From: Burkholderiales bacterium PBB3
GTDB lineage: Bacteria > Pseudomonadota > Gammaproteobacteria > Burkholderiales > Burkholderiaceae_C
Direction of reading: 5' to 3'
Assembly: GCA_002256115.1 (NCBI GenBank)
Contig: NKIK01000013.1
Location: 41,665-105,664, forward strand
Length of the DNA stretch: 64,000 bases
The notes beneath the pieces are model-generated. The model searched no databases. It was not told the origin of the DNA and saw only the letters and a program-made list of their open reading frames with translations. Positions 8,033-17,203 of the stretch are shown here, piece by piece. Made by a program: the position numbers and the translations under genes. The number at the start of each line of letters is the position of its first letter. Position 1 is the stretch's first letter.

Positions 8033-10135
8033 ATGTTTGATCGATTGCGCCTAACACTGGAGCGGCGCTTGGAAAAACTTAGCGGTGTGGCCGGGGATCA
8101 GCCTGTGTCGTTACCCGAAGCTAATGTTGCTGCCATTGAATCACTGCGCATCAAGGGCAATGAGCTCATCGCTACGGGCAACATGGCAGAGGCCGAATCC
8201 TGTTTTCGTACCGCCTTGACGCATGCACCTCACGATACCAATTTGCTAATCTGTCTGGGCTACGTACTCAAAGAACTGAGTCTCTTGGCGGAGGCCCGCA
8301 TTCCACTTCGCCGTGCTGCGCACAGCACAGGCCACCACTCTGCTGTTTATGAGGCCTTTTATTTACTGGGCCAGATCAGCGAGCAGCAGGAAGATTGGGA
8401 CGACGCTCTGCGGCAATACACTGCGGCGCTCACGCACAAGCCTGATTTTGTGCAAGCATGCAAAGATGGCCTGCGCATGTTGATGGCTGCTCAGAAAAAG
8501 AGTGAAGTCCCGAAATTTTTGGAGGAGTGCATTCGACGCTGCCCTACTGAGCTTGAATATCACCTGACGCTAGGACGATTTTGGGTGGACGTTAGCAACA
8601 ACCAAGGCGTGGTGGAGAGCTTTTCAGCAGCTATTGCCTTAGGTGCGCCGCTGGCCGACATTAGCCTGCCAATGGGGCAAGCGCTGCTCAGGTTGTATCG
8701 AGAAGAGGAATCAGCCGAGTTTCTGGAGCGCGCGTTGGTAGACGCCCCCATGCTGCTCCCTTACATTGACACGGTCAGAGGCGGACATTTTGGCCAACTG
8801 GGGGAAGATGCAAGTGCGATTGCCTTGCTGGAAAAGGCCATCGCGGGCGATCAAAACTACCGTGTAGCACATTCGACGTTGCTGATGATTTTGAGCTACT
8901 CCAAACTGGACGATGAGCGCAAAAACTATGTAGCCGCTGCAAGGCGGTTTGCAAAAACTATCGAATACGAGGGCGAGTCGCCTAGCGCCTTACACGACCG
9001 ACACCACGACCACGAGCCAATCCAAGCCTTAAGGGTAGGGTTTGTGGCTGGCGAATTTAGGCACCATCCGGTGTTGCACTTTTTGCTGGGTATATTGGAA
9101 AATCTTGATGGCACCCGCATCCATACCGTAGCTTTCAGTAACAACGTCTCCGACGATTCAGGCACCGACATTCTGAAGGATGTTTTTGATGAATGGGTTG
9201 ACATTCGCGATGTAGACGATGCCACAGCCGCCGAATTGGTGCGTTCGCGCAATGTAGACGTTCTGCTGGATTTGTGTGGACATTCGGGCGACGCCAGACT
9301 TGCGCTGTTTGCGCGAAGGCCCGCCTTCGTGCAAGCCACGTGGTTAGGCTACTGGGCCAGTACGGGGCTAGGCTCGATGGATTACCTCATTGCTGATCCC
9401 GCTTGTATTTCTGATGAATCGCCCGAGTGGTTTAGCGAAAAAGTCTATTGCCTTCCCCATACCCGTTTGTGCATGACCGCCCCCAGGGCGGAGAAGTCAA
9501 TTCCCCTAACTCCACCACCCTGTTTACACAACGGCTATGTCACCTTTGGGTCCTTTCAACGCACCGCTAAATTAAATATGGATGTCCTCCAATTGTGGGG
9601 GCGCGTGCTCAGTGCCTCGCCGCAGGCGCGTCTGCGTATCCAGACAGACACTGCAAAAGATGACAGGTTGCGCGACAAACTCACTGGGCGTATGCGTGAC
9701 GCAGGGCTGGATCTCTCGCGAGTCGATTTGGTTGCCCAGACCACTGCAGATTTGTATTTTGCGGCGCACAGCGAGATCGATATTATTTTGGACACCTTTC
9801 CGTTCACTGGGGGAACCACTACTGCACAGGCTTTGTGGATGGGCGTACCGACAGTCACGCGCATGGGTACAACGATGTTGTCCTTGCAGGGTGTTTCAAT
9901 GCTTCGTTGTGTGGGACTGAACGATTGGATCGCGCAAGACGATGACGATTACATCCGTATTGCATGCCAGTTCGCCAACGACCCCCAGCATTTGGCACAG
10001 TTGAGAAGCGAACTTCGGGACAGAGCCTTGCAATCACCGCTGTTTGATGTCAAACGCTTTGCGCAGGACTTTACCGATGCGTTGTGGGCAATATACCGGG
10101 AAAAGCAAAGCAAGGCTCCCAGCGCTTCACAATGA
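8033..10135 (+). CDS. TPR plus GT41 (SPINDLY/O-GlcNAc-transferase-like) glycosyltransferase
   Basis: This 700-residue cytoplasmic protein has tetratricopeptide repeats over about residues 35-300 and a GT41 catalytic region over about 315-690. Recognisable GT41 landmarks are LRVGFVAGEFRHHPV, WLGYWASTGLGSMDYLIADP, VTFGSFQRTAKLN and the nucleotide-sugar loop DTFPFTGGTTTAQALWMGVPTVT. Family members transfer GlcNAc, glucose or fucose from nucleotide sugars to Ser/Thr or Asn of proteins. A bacterial copy next to a pilin suggests glycosylation of pilin or another surface protein, though the cytoplasmic site means modification before export or work on another target. Sugar and acceptor cannot be read from the sequence. 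Confidence 0.85.
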   Translation: MFDRLRLTLERRLEKLSGVAGDQPVSLPEANVAAIESLRIKGNELIATGNMAEAESCFRTALTHAPHDTNLLICLGYVLKELSLLAEARIPLRRAAHSTGHHSAVYEAFYLLGQISEQQEDWDDALRQYTAALTHKPDFVQACKDGLRMLMAAQKKSEVPKFLEECIRRCPTELEYHLTLGRFWVDVSNNQGVVESFSAAIALGAPLADISLPMGQALLRLYREEESAEFLERALVDAPMLLPYIDTVRGGHFGQLGEDASAIALLEKAIAGDQNYRVAHSTLLMILSYSKLDDERKNYVAAARRFAKTIEYEGESPSALHDRHHDHEPIQALRVGFVAGEFRHHPVLHFLLGILENLDGTRIHTVAFSNNVSDDSGTDILKDVFDEWVDIRDVDDATAAELVRSRNVDVLLDLCGHSGDARLALFARRPAFVQATWLGYWASTGLGSMDYLIADPACISDESPEWFSEKVYCLPHTRLCMTAPRAEKSIPLTPPPCLHNGYVTFGSFQRTAKLNMDVLQLWGRVLSASPQARLRIQTDTAKDDRLRDKLTGRMRDAGLDLSRVDLVAQTTADLYFAAHSEIDIILDTFPFTGGTTTAQALWMGVPTVTRMGTTMLSLQGVSMLRCVGLNDWIAQDDDDYIRIACQFANDPQHLAQLRSELRDRALQSPLFDVKRFAQDFTDALWAIYREKQSKAPSASQ

Positions 10136-10249
10136 ATCTAGCAGCAATTTGCAGCACGGCAAAGATGGTTTAGTGTCGCCGTAGTTTCGTTAAAAGTTTA
10201 GAAAATTCTAAGAAGTTCGAATGCGGTGCTTGGTCACCAAACTATCTGA

Positions 10250-11971
10250 TCATGACGGCAACTGAACTAATGCCAGTTCGGGGTATTTTTTTTGCCAGTT
10301 GCGCAAAACGAACTGCGCAAGCTTGAAAGATCGGTTGCCGTACATCGAACGCAAAATGGAGAGCTGTCGAATGGCCTCTGTGGCGTTGCCATTCAACCCC
10401 AGCGCGATAATGTAGTTGAAGTGAACTTCCCGATTGACAAACCGGTACAACACCGTTCGCATTATCTCCAGTTCAGCAGGTGGCATATTGGGAGCCGGTT
10501 GAATGCGCATCGCCGCTGATAGAGCGCTCAGTTGCGTCAAAAGATGGATGGAGGGTGGCTGGAAGTTTGCTGGCGCTTGTTCTAAGCCTTGGTTGACCAA
10601 GCGAGCAAAGCGATAGTCTGCATCCACTTGGAAGTACTCATAGACCATCACACTCCCTATGCAAAACCACACACCCAAGCCCAATGTGACCCACTTGCGC
10701 GAAAGCGCAGTAACCGCAGCCGAACGATGCATCGCTTCGACCACACCTACCAGTAGTCCCGCTGTCAGCAAAAAATAAGAATAGGCAAACGGATACTCCA
10801 CCATGCTGTGAACCAGTAGGGGCAACAAGGCGGCCATGGCAAAAACGGCATGTGTTTGCGTAGCGCTATACAGGCGAGACAGAAACCACCAAGCACACAA
10901 CCCGACAATCAGCAGCCCCATAGGAATGCCGTTCCAAAGCAGCATATCAAGCACGATGTTGTGCGAAAACGTAAAAATCGACGCTCCCGGCACGGTCAAG
11001 CTACCAACTGCTTGAGCCGCAGGGGTTTGCGGCCAGCCATAGCCAATCCAAGGGGATTGCCAAATGGCTGCCAGAGCCTGTCCCCAGATTGCATACCGAT
11101 CAGAAGCCACGTACAAACTAGCGGCGCTGCGGCCACCGTGCATATGCAATAGGTCGTAAATCGCTGGTACCAGAAACAGGGCCAACCCATACCCCAAGAG
11201 CCAGACCAAAAAATGCCAGGGAGACAATCGACTGGGAATAGTATGGGCTTTCCAGGCCAAGAAGATGCTGGCTGAGACTGCACCCAGCATGCCGGCCCGG
11301 GACTGGGTCAATGCCAACACCAACGTTAAAAAGCCGGCACCTATTCCGAAAACCCATCGCCCCCCATGTCCACGGTCATGAGACCAAGCCAGCGAGACAA
11401 GGCCCATGAGCAACAAGGTGGCAAGTTGGTTGGGTTGCCCCAAATTTCCCATGGGTCTGTCGCCGACGCTTGATTCCACGGCATACATACCCAGTACACC
11501 TTCGAGGTTCAGCCATTGCAACAAGCCGATGGCGGCCGAAAGCAGCGCCGCAACTACTAACGGAACAAACACCGATTTCAAGTTCGTATCCGGTACGCCA
11601 ATGCTTGCGTACCGAAGGCCGAGTGTTATGGCGACTGCCAAACCACATAAATAGAGTGAAATTAACAGTGCATCGCCGAAAAATATTCCTGTGCCAACTA
11701 ACAACTGTAGCCAAACAAACGTAATGACAAATCCAACGAGAGTGAATGGTGCTCGTGGCGTTGTCCAGTTAGGGCAAGGCTGTGTCCGCAGACATTCAGC
11801 AATGGCGAATAATCCCAGTCCGAAGAAGGCCAAGGCCTCAGAGTGAAAGTTCACCCACGGCTCGTAATGGTCATACGCCAGCCATGCGTATGTCACAAAA
11901 AGTGCACCTAATGCCTGAATGCGTTGCATATCAAATTGATGCTTTTTTCGGGCTACCGTTGCGGGATGCAT
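10250..11971 (-). CDS. PglL/Wzy-type O-oligosaccharyltransferase or O-antigen ligase
   Basis: This 573-residue polytopic inner-membrane protein has about 12 hydrophobic segments. The N-terminal YDHYEPWVNFHSEALAFFGL resembles the conserved PglL N-terminal region. The central Wzy_C ligase region includes a large periplasmic loop with WGQALAAIWQSPWIGYGWPQ and the FSHNIVLDMLLWNGIP stretch containing the family histidine. A C-terminal soluble part of about 130 residues resembles Wzy_C_2. PglL enzymes transfer lipid-linked glycans to pilin Ser in the periplasm. An alternative start is the ATG at 11929. It converges with the GT41 gene. Substrate is inferred from the nearby pilin; O-antigen ligation is the alternative. 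Confidence 0.82.
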   Translation of the reverse strand: MHPATVARKKHQFDMQRIQALGALFVTYAWLAYDHYEPWVNFHSEALAFFGLGLFAIAECLRTQPCPNWTTPRAPFTLVGFVITFVWLQLLVGTGIFFGDALLISLYLCGLAVAITLGLRYASIGVPDTNLKSVFVPLVVAALLSAAIGLLQWLNLEGVLGMYAVESSVGDRPMGNLGQPNQLATLLLMGLVSLAWSHDRGHGGRWVFGIGAGFLTLVLALTQSRAGMLGAVSASIFLAWKAHTIPSRLSPWHFLVWLLGYGLALFLVPAIYDLLHMHGGRSAASLYVASDRYAIWGQALAAIWQSPWIGYGWPQTPAAQAVGSLTVPGASIFTFSHNIVLDMLLWNGIPMGLLIVGLCAWWFLSRLYSATQTHAVFAMAALLPLLVHSMVEYPFAYSYFLLTAGLLVGVVEAMHRSAAVTALSRKWVTLGLGVWFCIGSVMVYEYFQVDADYRFARLVNQGLEQAPANFQPPSIHLLTQLSALSAAMRIQPAPNMPPAELEIMRTVLYRFVNREVHFNYIIALGLNGNATEAIRQLSILRSMYGNRSFKLAQFVLRNWQKKYPELALVQLPS

Positions 11972-12007
11972 CGACGAAAAAATGTTTAGCTTAACCAGCG
12001 ACGCAAC

Positions 12008-13921
12008 TTAACTGCAGACTTGAACCAAGTGGCGCCCGAGTTGGTGAATGGTTTCAATGTCTGAATACAGCAGTTCCTTATTCGTTTTGATTCTTCTCTT
12101 GATGGAGCGACGATGGCTCTCGTCTTGAACAATTCTGACAGTGATTTGTATAAACTGATCTAGTGATGTCGCCACCATTTCAATCAAACCAAGGCGCTGA
12201 AGTATCGCGCTAGCAAAGCGCCCGCGCATAAATTGTCCCTCATAGGCCACCACCGGCGTGTTTCGTTCAATAGCCTTCATTGCTGTGTTAAAGCCTGAAA
12301 ACCCTAGGCTGTCTAAATAGACCGTTGCTAGGTCTAACAATCCAAAAAAAACGGCCGGTGTTTGCCAAGGAATGAAACGAACGCTATCGCCAAAGTCAAC
12401 GCTGGCATTGACGAAGGCCTTTCGCAAGCGCTGTTCAAAGTGACCGGACAGTTCCCCTTGCGTATCCTTGAAGAAAATTAATTTGCATGGATGACACTGT
12501 TGCGCAATGGCTACCCACACCGAATCGTGCTCGGGCCTATATTTGAATGGTGTGCCGGCACACAGCAAGATGCGGTCTTCAGCGCGGATACCCCATTGCG
12601 CCACATCAGGACGCTCAGGTTTCGTACCAAGCGGCTGGTAGCAGGATCCTAAGCGAGGCAATTGCAACAGTTTCTCGGAGTAATGTTCTTGGCAACCTAC
12701 AGGCTCCATGGCTTGGGAGGTAATGAAATAGTCCATCGTAGGTAGCCCCGTAGTGATTGGGTGGCCCCAAGAAGCGAGTTGAACGCGTGCCAATCGAAGC
12801 GACGACAGCCGAACGGTTGTCGAATCCATTCCAATTTCTGGATAGATCAGTGCATCAACCTTACTGTCGGAAATCAGTTTGGCCCAATCTGTCCAAGCGC
12901 CCCTCGAGTGGTGGTACGTTGCAGCGTGACGCGATGCCCACTTGGTTTCCGAATCAAAGGTTGAGCCGGTATGAAATAGGTGTAACTCAAATAACTTGGG
13001 GTCCAAGTGCGCGACCCAACCTTTAACTAGCGGATGCCAGACCGAATGGCTGTGGATATGGGCAGAGACTATGCCTATACGGAGCCTCTTTTCTGAATTT
13101 TTCACCGGCGGGGGCACACCATTTTGACTACTCCACTTGCCCATCAAGGATGCGCATAAACTCCCATAATCGGACAGTGCCACGCGATGATTCTGTTCGA
13201 TATAAGCCAGAAAAAAGGGTTGTGTTGCGCCCACCGCTTGGTAGCCTTTGGCTGCTTTATTGACTTCAAACCAACGCTTCAGTTTGCCCAATTCAGTTTG
13301 GAACTGCTGAGGTGCCAAAGTTTGTTCATCTGTAGTTTCTGGTACTGCCGGGATGGTGGCCATTACCCAAGCCCACCGTGCTTGAACGTATTGCGGGTTA
13401 ATTTGAACCGCAGCCCCGTAGGCTTTTTGCGCTGCAACGCCGTTTCCAAGACCCGATTCCGCGTTTCCAAGCCAATATTGCGCGTCCGCTTGCCATTTAT
13501 TCTGGGCCAACGTCCGACGCAGCAGATCTGCGGCATCACCCCACCGACGTACATCTACATAAAGCATAGCCAAGTTAAATAGTGCGGGCGCGAGTTGTGG
13601 GTTTACGTGTAATGAAATTTTTAGATGGTGCTCGGCCGCAGGTAAATCCCCACGGTCTTTTAGCAACGAACCCAGATTGCACTGTGCCTCTGCAAAGCCA
13701 GGGTGCATGGCAATCGCAGATCGAAAATGATGTTCGGCCGCGGCCAACTGTCCCTCGGCCAATTGACGATTACCCTCTTCGAAATGCATATTTGCATCTG
13801 CCAGTTCTAAGGCCGATGGAATTGCGAATTGGTCGCAGTCTGAAATACCTTGGTCGTAGTTTTGTACCTTCGTCGAGTCGGTTTTTCGTGAGCCAAACAA
13901 GGATTTCAAAAAATATAGCAT
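12008..13921 (-). CDS. TPR protein with GT41-like C-terminal domain
   Basis: This 637-residue protein has TPR repeats over about residues 55-200 (repeating FxxAIxxxPxxAxAxxNLG patterns) and a C-terminal SPINDLY-like part starting at LRIGIVSAHIHSHSVWHPL. Landmarks such as ALIYPEIGMDSTT, LASWGHPITTGLPTMDYFI and YLDSLGFSGFNTAMKAIERNTPVV match the GT41 layout but diverge from the other copy at 8033-10135, so it likely uses a different sugar or acceptor, or has lost activity. I chose the ATG at 13921 (MLYFLKSLFG); the frame is open upstream to 13996. It lies 36 bases before the PglL-like gene on the same strand, so the two are probably co-transcribed. Confidence 0.78.
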   Translation of the reverse strand: MLYFLKSLFGSRKTDSTKVQNYDQGISDCDQFAIPSALELADANMHFEEGNRQLAEGQLAAAEHHFRSAIAMHPGFAEAQCNLGSLLKDRGDLPAAEHHLKISLHVNPQLAPALFNLAMLYVDVRRWGDAADLLRRTLAQNKWQADAQYWLGNAESGLGNGVAAQKAYGAAVQINPQYVQARWAWVMATIPAVPETTDEQTLAPQQFQTELGKLKRWFEVNKAAKGYQAVGATQPFFLAYIEQNHRVALSDYGSLCASLMGKWSSQNGVPPPVKNSEKRLRIGIVSAHIHSHSVWHPLVKGWVAHLDPKLFELHLFHTGSTFDSETKWASRHAATYHHSRGAWTDWAKLISDSKVDALIYPEIGMDSTTVRLSSLRLARVQLASWGHPITTGLPTMDYFITSQAMEPVGCQEHYSEKLLQLPRLGSCYQPLGTKPERPDVAQWGIRAEDRILLCAGTPFKYRPEHDSVWVAIAQQCHPCKLIFFKDTQGELSGHFEQRLRKAFVNASVDFGDSVRFIPWQTPAVFFGLLDLATVYLDSLGFSGFNTAMKAIERNTPVVAYEGQFMRGRFASAILQRLGLIEMVATSLDQFIQITVRIVQDESHRRSIKRRIKTNKELLYSDIETIHQLGRHLVQVCS

Positions 13922-14257
13922 GGTGACTTTTAGAGTTGTACGGATAGACGATTGCCTGTAGCGCTGGATACCGCCGATTCTCCACCGGGGCAACATCGCT
14001 CAACTAGGTATCAAATGGAGCTTCGACTTGTGCCAAACGAAAAGTTGGTGCTAGAAAAGACAATGTTCAAGTGTCGGGACAACGAATTTATATACGCTCG
14101 CGTTTGGCGCACCAGAAAATGAAATCCTCGTCGCAATAAAATAACGAATTGGCCGGTGTGGTTATCACAAGCAAGCGGACTGCTAGTCTGCGCCAGTTTT
14201 AGAGAGTGCAGTCATGTATTGCTTTCTCGGGAACTAGATCGTGATGTTGCCGTGCTG
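13922..14257. other. AT-rich divergent intergenic region
   Basis: This 336-base gap separates the divergent TPR/GT41 and PglL-like genes and must carry promoters for both. It is visibly A+T-rich, but I could not assign a convincing -35/-10 pair, operator or hairpin. A weak GTG-started extension of the right-hand gene (from 14156) lies within it. Confidence 0.5.
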
Positions 14258-15814
14258 ATGAAAAACCAACTACTTATCAATTCAAAACCGCCGATGCACA
14301 TGCACTTAGCAATCGTGTTTCTATTCGGCATTGCTACTTGGCTTAACCCGCTTTACTTTGGACCCACACCCAGTGTTATCGCTTGTTTAATTGCTCTGGC
14401 CTGCACTGCAATTTTAATGGCTGGCTACCAATGGGTGCCAGACCAGTTGGGCCGAAGAAACTTGACCGCCACTTTAGTCTCAGCGTGGTTGTTTGCTGCG
14501 CTGGTCAGTTCAGTCATGGGTCTGTTGCAGTATTTTGGAGTCGCTAGTGTCGCCGATGGATGGGTTAGCAGCGCCGCGCTGGGCGATGCCTACGGCAACC
14601 TGCGCCAGCGCAACCAATTTGCATCGCTAATCAATATCGGCTTGGTGGCTGTACTGTGGAGTGTGGCTCAACAACACACACTTGCCCAAAGCAAATGGTT
14701 GCCGATAGGCGCGGTAGCCTCTGCTTATTTGCTGGCATTGGCCAACGCGGCGTCTACATCGCGAACCGGATTGGCGCAGCTGGCAATGCTCACCACCTTT
14801 GTATTGGTCTGGAGCCATAGATATTCCCCAGATATCAGACAAAACATTAGGCGTATCTTGATTGTTGCGGTATTTACGTATGTCCTTGGCGCATTATTAT
14901 TTCCGGGGATGATCGGATCTGATATTGCAAGTACTGGAATCTTGTCGCGTTTGCGTCAAAGTGACTCAGCTTCAGTCTGCTCCAGCCGCATCACCCTTTG
15001 GTCCAACGTGTTACAGCTTATCGCCCAAAAGCCATGGACGGGATGGGGCTGGGGAGAATTGGATTACGCACACTTCATTACGCTGTACCCGGGTGTGCGG
15101 TTTTGCGATATTTTGGACAACGCCCACAATTTACCGCTTCACTTGGCGGTGGAGCTGGGAGTGCCGATTTCGATGGCGTTCTGTACGCTGTGCATTGGGT
15201 GGGTATTGCGTGCCAAGCCCTGGCGCGAGACCAACACCACCCGCCAGATGGCATGGGGTATCTTGGCGGTGATTGGGCTGCACAGCCTGTTGGAATATCC
15301 GTTGTGGTACGGACCGTTCCAGTTGGCGGTGGTGTTGGCGCTATGGATGTTGCAGACCACCCCTGAGGTCAGTGCGTGTCAAGTGTCGAAAAGGCTCATA
15401 GCGCCCGTTCTAAATGCGCTAGTGGCTGCGGTATTGCTAGCGTTTTGTGCATTTGCGGCATGGGATTATTGGCGCATAAGTCAAGTCTACACCGCACCCG
15501 AGCGCCGCCATTCCAGCTACCGGGAAGATACGCTCGCCAAAGTAAGCAGCTCATGGTTGTTCCAGAACCAGGTGCAATTTGCAGAGCTCGTTACAACCGA
15601 TTTGACCTCCACTAACGCAGCCCATGTTCGGCAGCTCGCCTTAGCGTTATTGCATTTTTCACCCGAACCCCGCGTCATCGAAGCTGTCATAGAAAGCGCA
15701 GTGATGCTGGGTCAGGACGACGAAGCACTCTATTTTTTACAGCGCTACAAGGCTGCTTTTCCGGAAGCCCACGCTGCGTGGGCAGCATCGTCAGCCCGCT
15801 ACAAAGTGCCCTGA
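14258..15814 (+). CDS. Second PglL/O-antigen-ligase-like membrane protein
   Basis: This polytopic membrane protein of about 518 residues has roughly 11 hydrophobic segments. [20 protein letters not shown] matches the RQxNQxA motif shared by the other ligase in this locus (GNLGQPNQLATLLLMG), and the periplasmic ligase loop holds [20 protein letters not shown] followed by [17 protein letters not shown] with the family histidine. The C-terminal soluble part is shorter than in the paralogue. The exact start is uncertain: ATG 14258, ATG 14294 and GTG 14156 are all open. The 3' end overlaps the convergent moaC by 24 bases. Having two such ligases beside two GT41 proteins suggests two substrates or glycans. 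Confidence 0.8.
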   Translation: MKNQLLINSKPPMHMHLAIVFLFGIATWLNPLYFGPTPSVIACLIALACTAILMAGYQWVPDQLGRRNLTATLVSAWLFAALVSSVMGLLQYFGVASVADGWVSSAALGDAYGNLRQRNQFASLINIGLVAVLWSVAQQHTLAQSKWLPIGAVASAYLLALANAASTSRTGLAQLAMLTTFVLVWSHRYSPDIRQNIRRILIVAVFTYVLGALLFPGMIGSDIASTGILSRLRQSDSASVCSSRITLWSNVLQLIAQKPWTGWGWGELDYAHFITLYPGVRFCDILDNAHNLPLHLAVELGVPISMAFCTLCIGWVLRAKPWRETNTTRQMAWGILAVIGLHSLLEYPLWYGPFQLAVVLALWMLQTTPEVSACQVSKRLIAPVLNALVAAVLLAFCAFAAWDYWRISQVYTAPERRHSSYREDTLAKVSSSWLFQNQVQFAELVTTDLTSTNAAHVRQLALALLHFSPEPRVIEAVIESAVMLGQDDEALYFLQRYKAAFPEAHAAWAASSARYKVP

Positions 15815-16279
15815 TTTCCCACCATGCTTTTCCGCCAACTGCACTTGGTTGATAGTCATACTGCGGTCCACAGCTTTACACATGTCGTAAATGGTGAGCA
15901 AAGCAATCTGGACCGCAGTCAGCGCCTCCATTTCAACGCCGGTGGGTCCGATCACTTCGGCGGTTGCGCGGCACGCCACATAGGCTGGTACCGAGTCGTT
16001 TGCATGCACGATTTCAAAGTCAATGGCAACTCTGGTTAGCGCTAGCGGGTGGCACAAAGGAATTAAGTCGCTGGTTTTCTTCGCTGCCTGAATGCCCGCA
16101 ATGCGCGCAATACCCAGAACATCGCCCTTCTTGGCATTGCCTGCTTCCACCATCGCCAACGTGGTGGGCAGCATGTCAATGCGACCACGTGCAATGGCGA
16201 TGCGGTGACTTGAAATTTTGCCGCCAACATTCACCATATGGGCTTGGCCTTGAGCGTCAAAGTGTGTGAGTGCAGACAT
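15791..16279 (-). CDS. moaC: Cyclic pyranopterin monophosphate synthase MoaC
   Basis: This 162-residue enzyme converts the 3',8-cyclo-GTP made by MoaA to cyclic pyranopterin monophosphate, the second step of molybdenum cofactor synthesis. Length and the signature [12 protein letters not shown] (about residues 68-79), VEMEALTAV and YDMCKAVDR with the catalytic Lys/Asp are intact. It stands alone, with no other moa gene in the window. Its end overlaps the convergent ligase-like gene, and its start is divergent from tfpX across 71 bases. Confidence 0.96.
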   Translation of the reverse strand: MSALTHFDAQGQAHMVNVGGKISSHRIAIARGRIDMLPTTLAMVEAGNAKKGDVLGIARIAGIQAAKKTSDLIPLCHPLALTRVAIDFEIVHANDSVPAYVACRATAEVIGPTGVEMEALTAVQIALLTIYDMCKAVDRSMTINQVQLAEKHGGKSGHFVAG

Positions 16280-16350
16280 GTGTAGACTTTACCTGAGGTT
16301 CATTCGGCCAGAATGGAACTCGATTAACCTTTATACGATCTGAATCGACC

Positions 16351-17130
16351 ATGACAATGACCCTGACTAGCTTTGATTTTTGGCGTGATCGCCTGCGGGC
16401 CAGTGCCATCCATTTGGGCATCAGCCTAAGCATTGCGGCGTTGGCCGCCCTACTGGTATTCGGCATCTGGTACCCCTATCCATACCGGGAAATCTCCGGC
16501 GGGCGCGAGCTGTTTTTGATCGTGGTCACAGTGGATGTGATCCTCGGGCCGCTGATCACGCTGGCAGTGTTCAATCGCAAGAAACCCTGGACTGAATTGC
16601 GCCGCGACCTGGCTTTTGTCGGCCTGATACAACTCAGCGCGCTAGCATATGGTTTGTGGACAGTTTCCGTAGCGCGTCCGGTGCATCTGGTGTTTGAGAT
16701 TGATCGCTTCCGCGTCGTACATGCCATCGAAGTGGAGCCAGAGCTGTTGAATCGCGCACCCAAGGGTATAAACGCTATGCCTTGGACTGGTCCAAGCTTG
16801 CTGTCCGTGCGTGCATTCAAGGACAGAAATGAGAGCTTTGAGGCCACCATGGCGGCCTTACAGGGGGTCACCATAGGAGCACGGCCAGATCTTTGGCAGA
16901 GCTATGCCGCCGGCGTACCAGATGTGCTTAAAGTGGCTAAACCAGTCGCGAATTTGAAAACTCGCTTTCCACAGCAAGCGGCAGACATTGATCAGGTCCT
17001 GCAGAAGGCCAGCAAGTCTCCACAAACTCTCTTGTACGTGCCGATGGTGGGCCGCAAATCCTTTTGGACCGTATTCGTCGACCCAACAACCGCAGACGTG
17101 CTGGCTACCATGCCTTTGGATTCATTTTGA
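16351..17130 (+). CDS. TfpX/TfpZ-family type IV pilin accessory protein
   Basis: This 259-residue inner-membrane protein has two hydrophobic helices near the N-terminus (about residues 22-45 and 55-75) and a third near 88-107, then a soluble domain. The stretch YPYPYREISGGRELFLIVVTVDVILGPLITL is characteristic of TfpX/TfpZ accessory proteins, which in Moraxella, Eikenella and Burkholderiales support assembly of their cognate type IV pilins. It sits about 9 kb from the pilin gene, beyond the glycosylation genes, so the whole 1-17 kb block can be viewed as pilus-related. The longest start is used; a second Met lies two codons later. Confidence 0.85.
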   Translation: MTMTLTSFDFWRDRLRASAIHLGISLSIAALAALLVFGIWYPYPYREISGGRELFLIVVTVDVILGPLITLAVFNRKKPWTELRRDLAFVGLIQLSALAYGLWTVSVARPVHLVFEIDRFRVVHAIEVEPELLNRAPKGINAMPWTGPSLLSVRAFKDRNESFEATMAALQGVTIGARPDLWQSYAAGVPDVLKVAKPVANLKTRFPQQAADIDQVLQKASKSPQTLLYVPMVGRKSFWTVFVDPTTADVLATMPLDSF

Positions 17131-17132
17131 CC

Positions 17133-17203
17133 CGTATTTTTAAGTCAAATGGACTGCTGGGGCGTATGAATAGTGCGGGAGCAGCTTCTTTTTTAATAGC
17201 AAT
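17133..17203 (-). repeat. Dispersed repeat A, copy 1 (within the M48 protease start)
   Basis: Read on the minus strand this is TTGCTATT, an A-rich stretch, then GAAGCTGCTCCCGCACTATTC and a weaker tail ending in CTTAAAAATACGGG. It matches four other copies in the window. It begins just after the tfpX stop and contains the predicted start codon (17166) and about 12 codons of the following gene's signal peptide. Confidence 0.75.

Noticed and set aside
10198..10211. TTAGAA-AA-TTCTAA hairpin between convergent GT41 and PglL-like genes as a bidirectional terminator
   Set aside because: The stem is short and all-weak and lacks clear T runs on either side.
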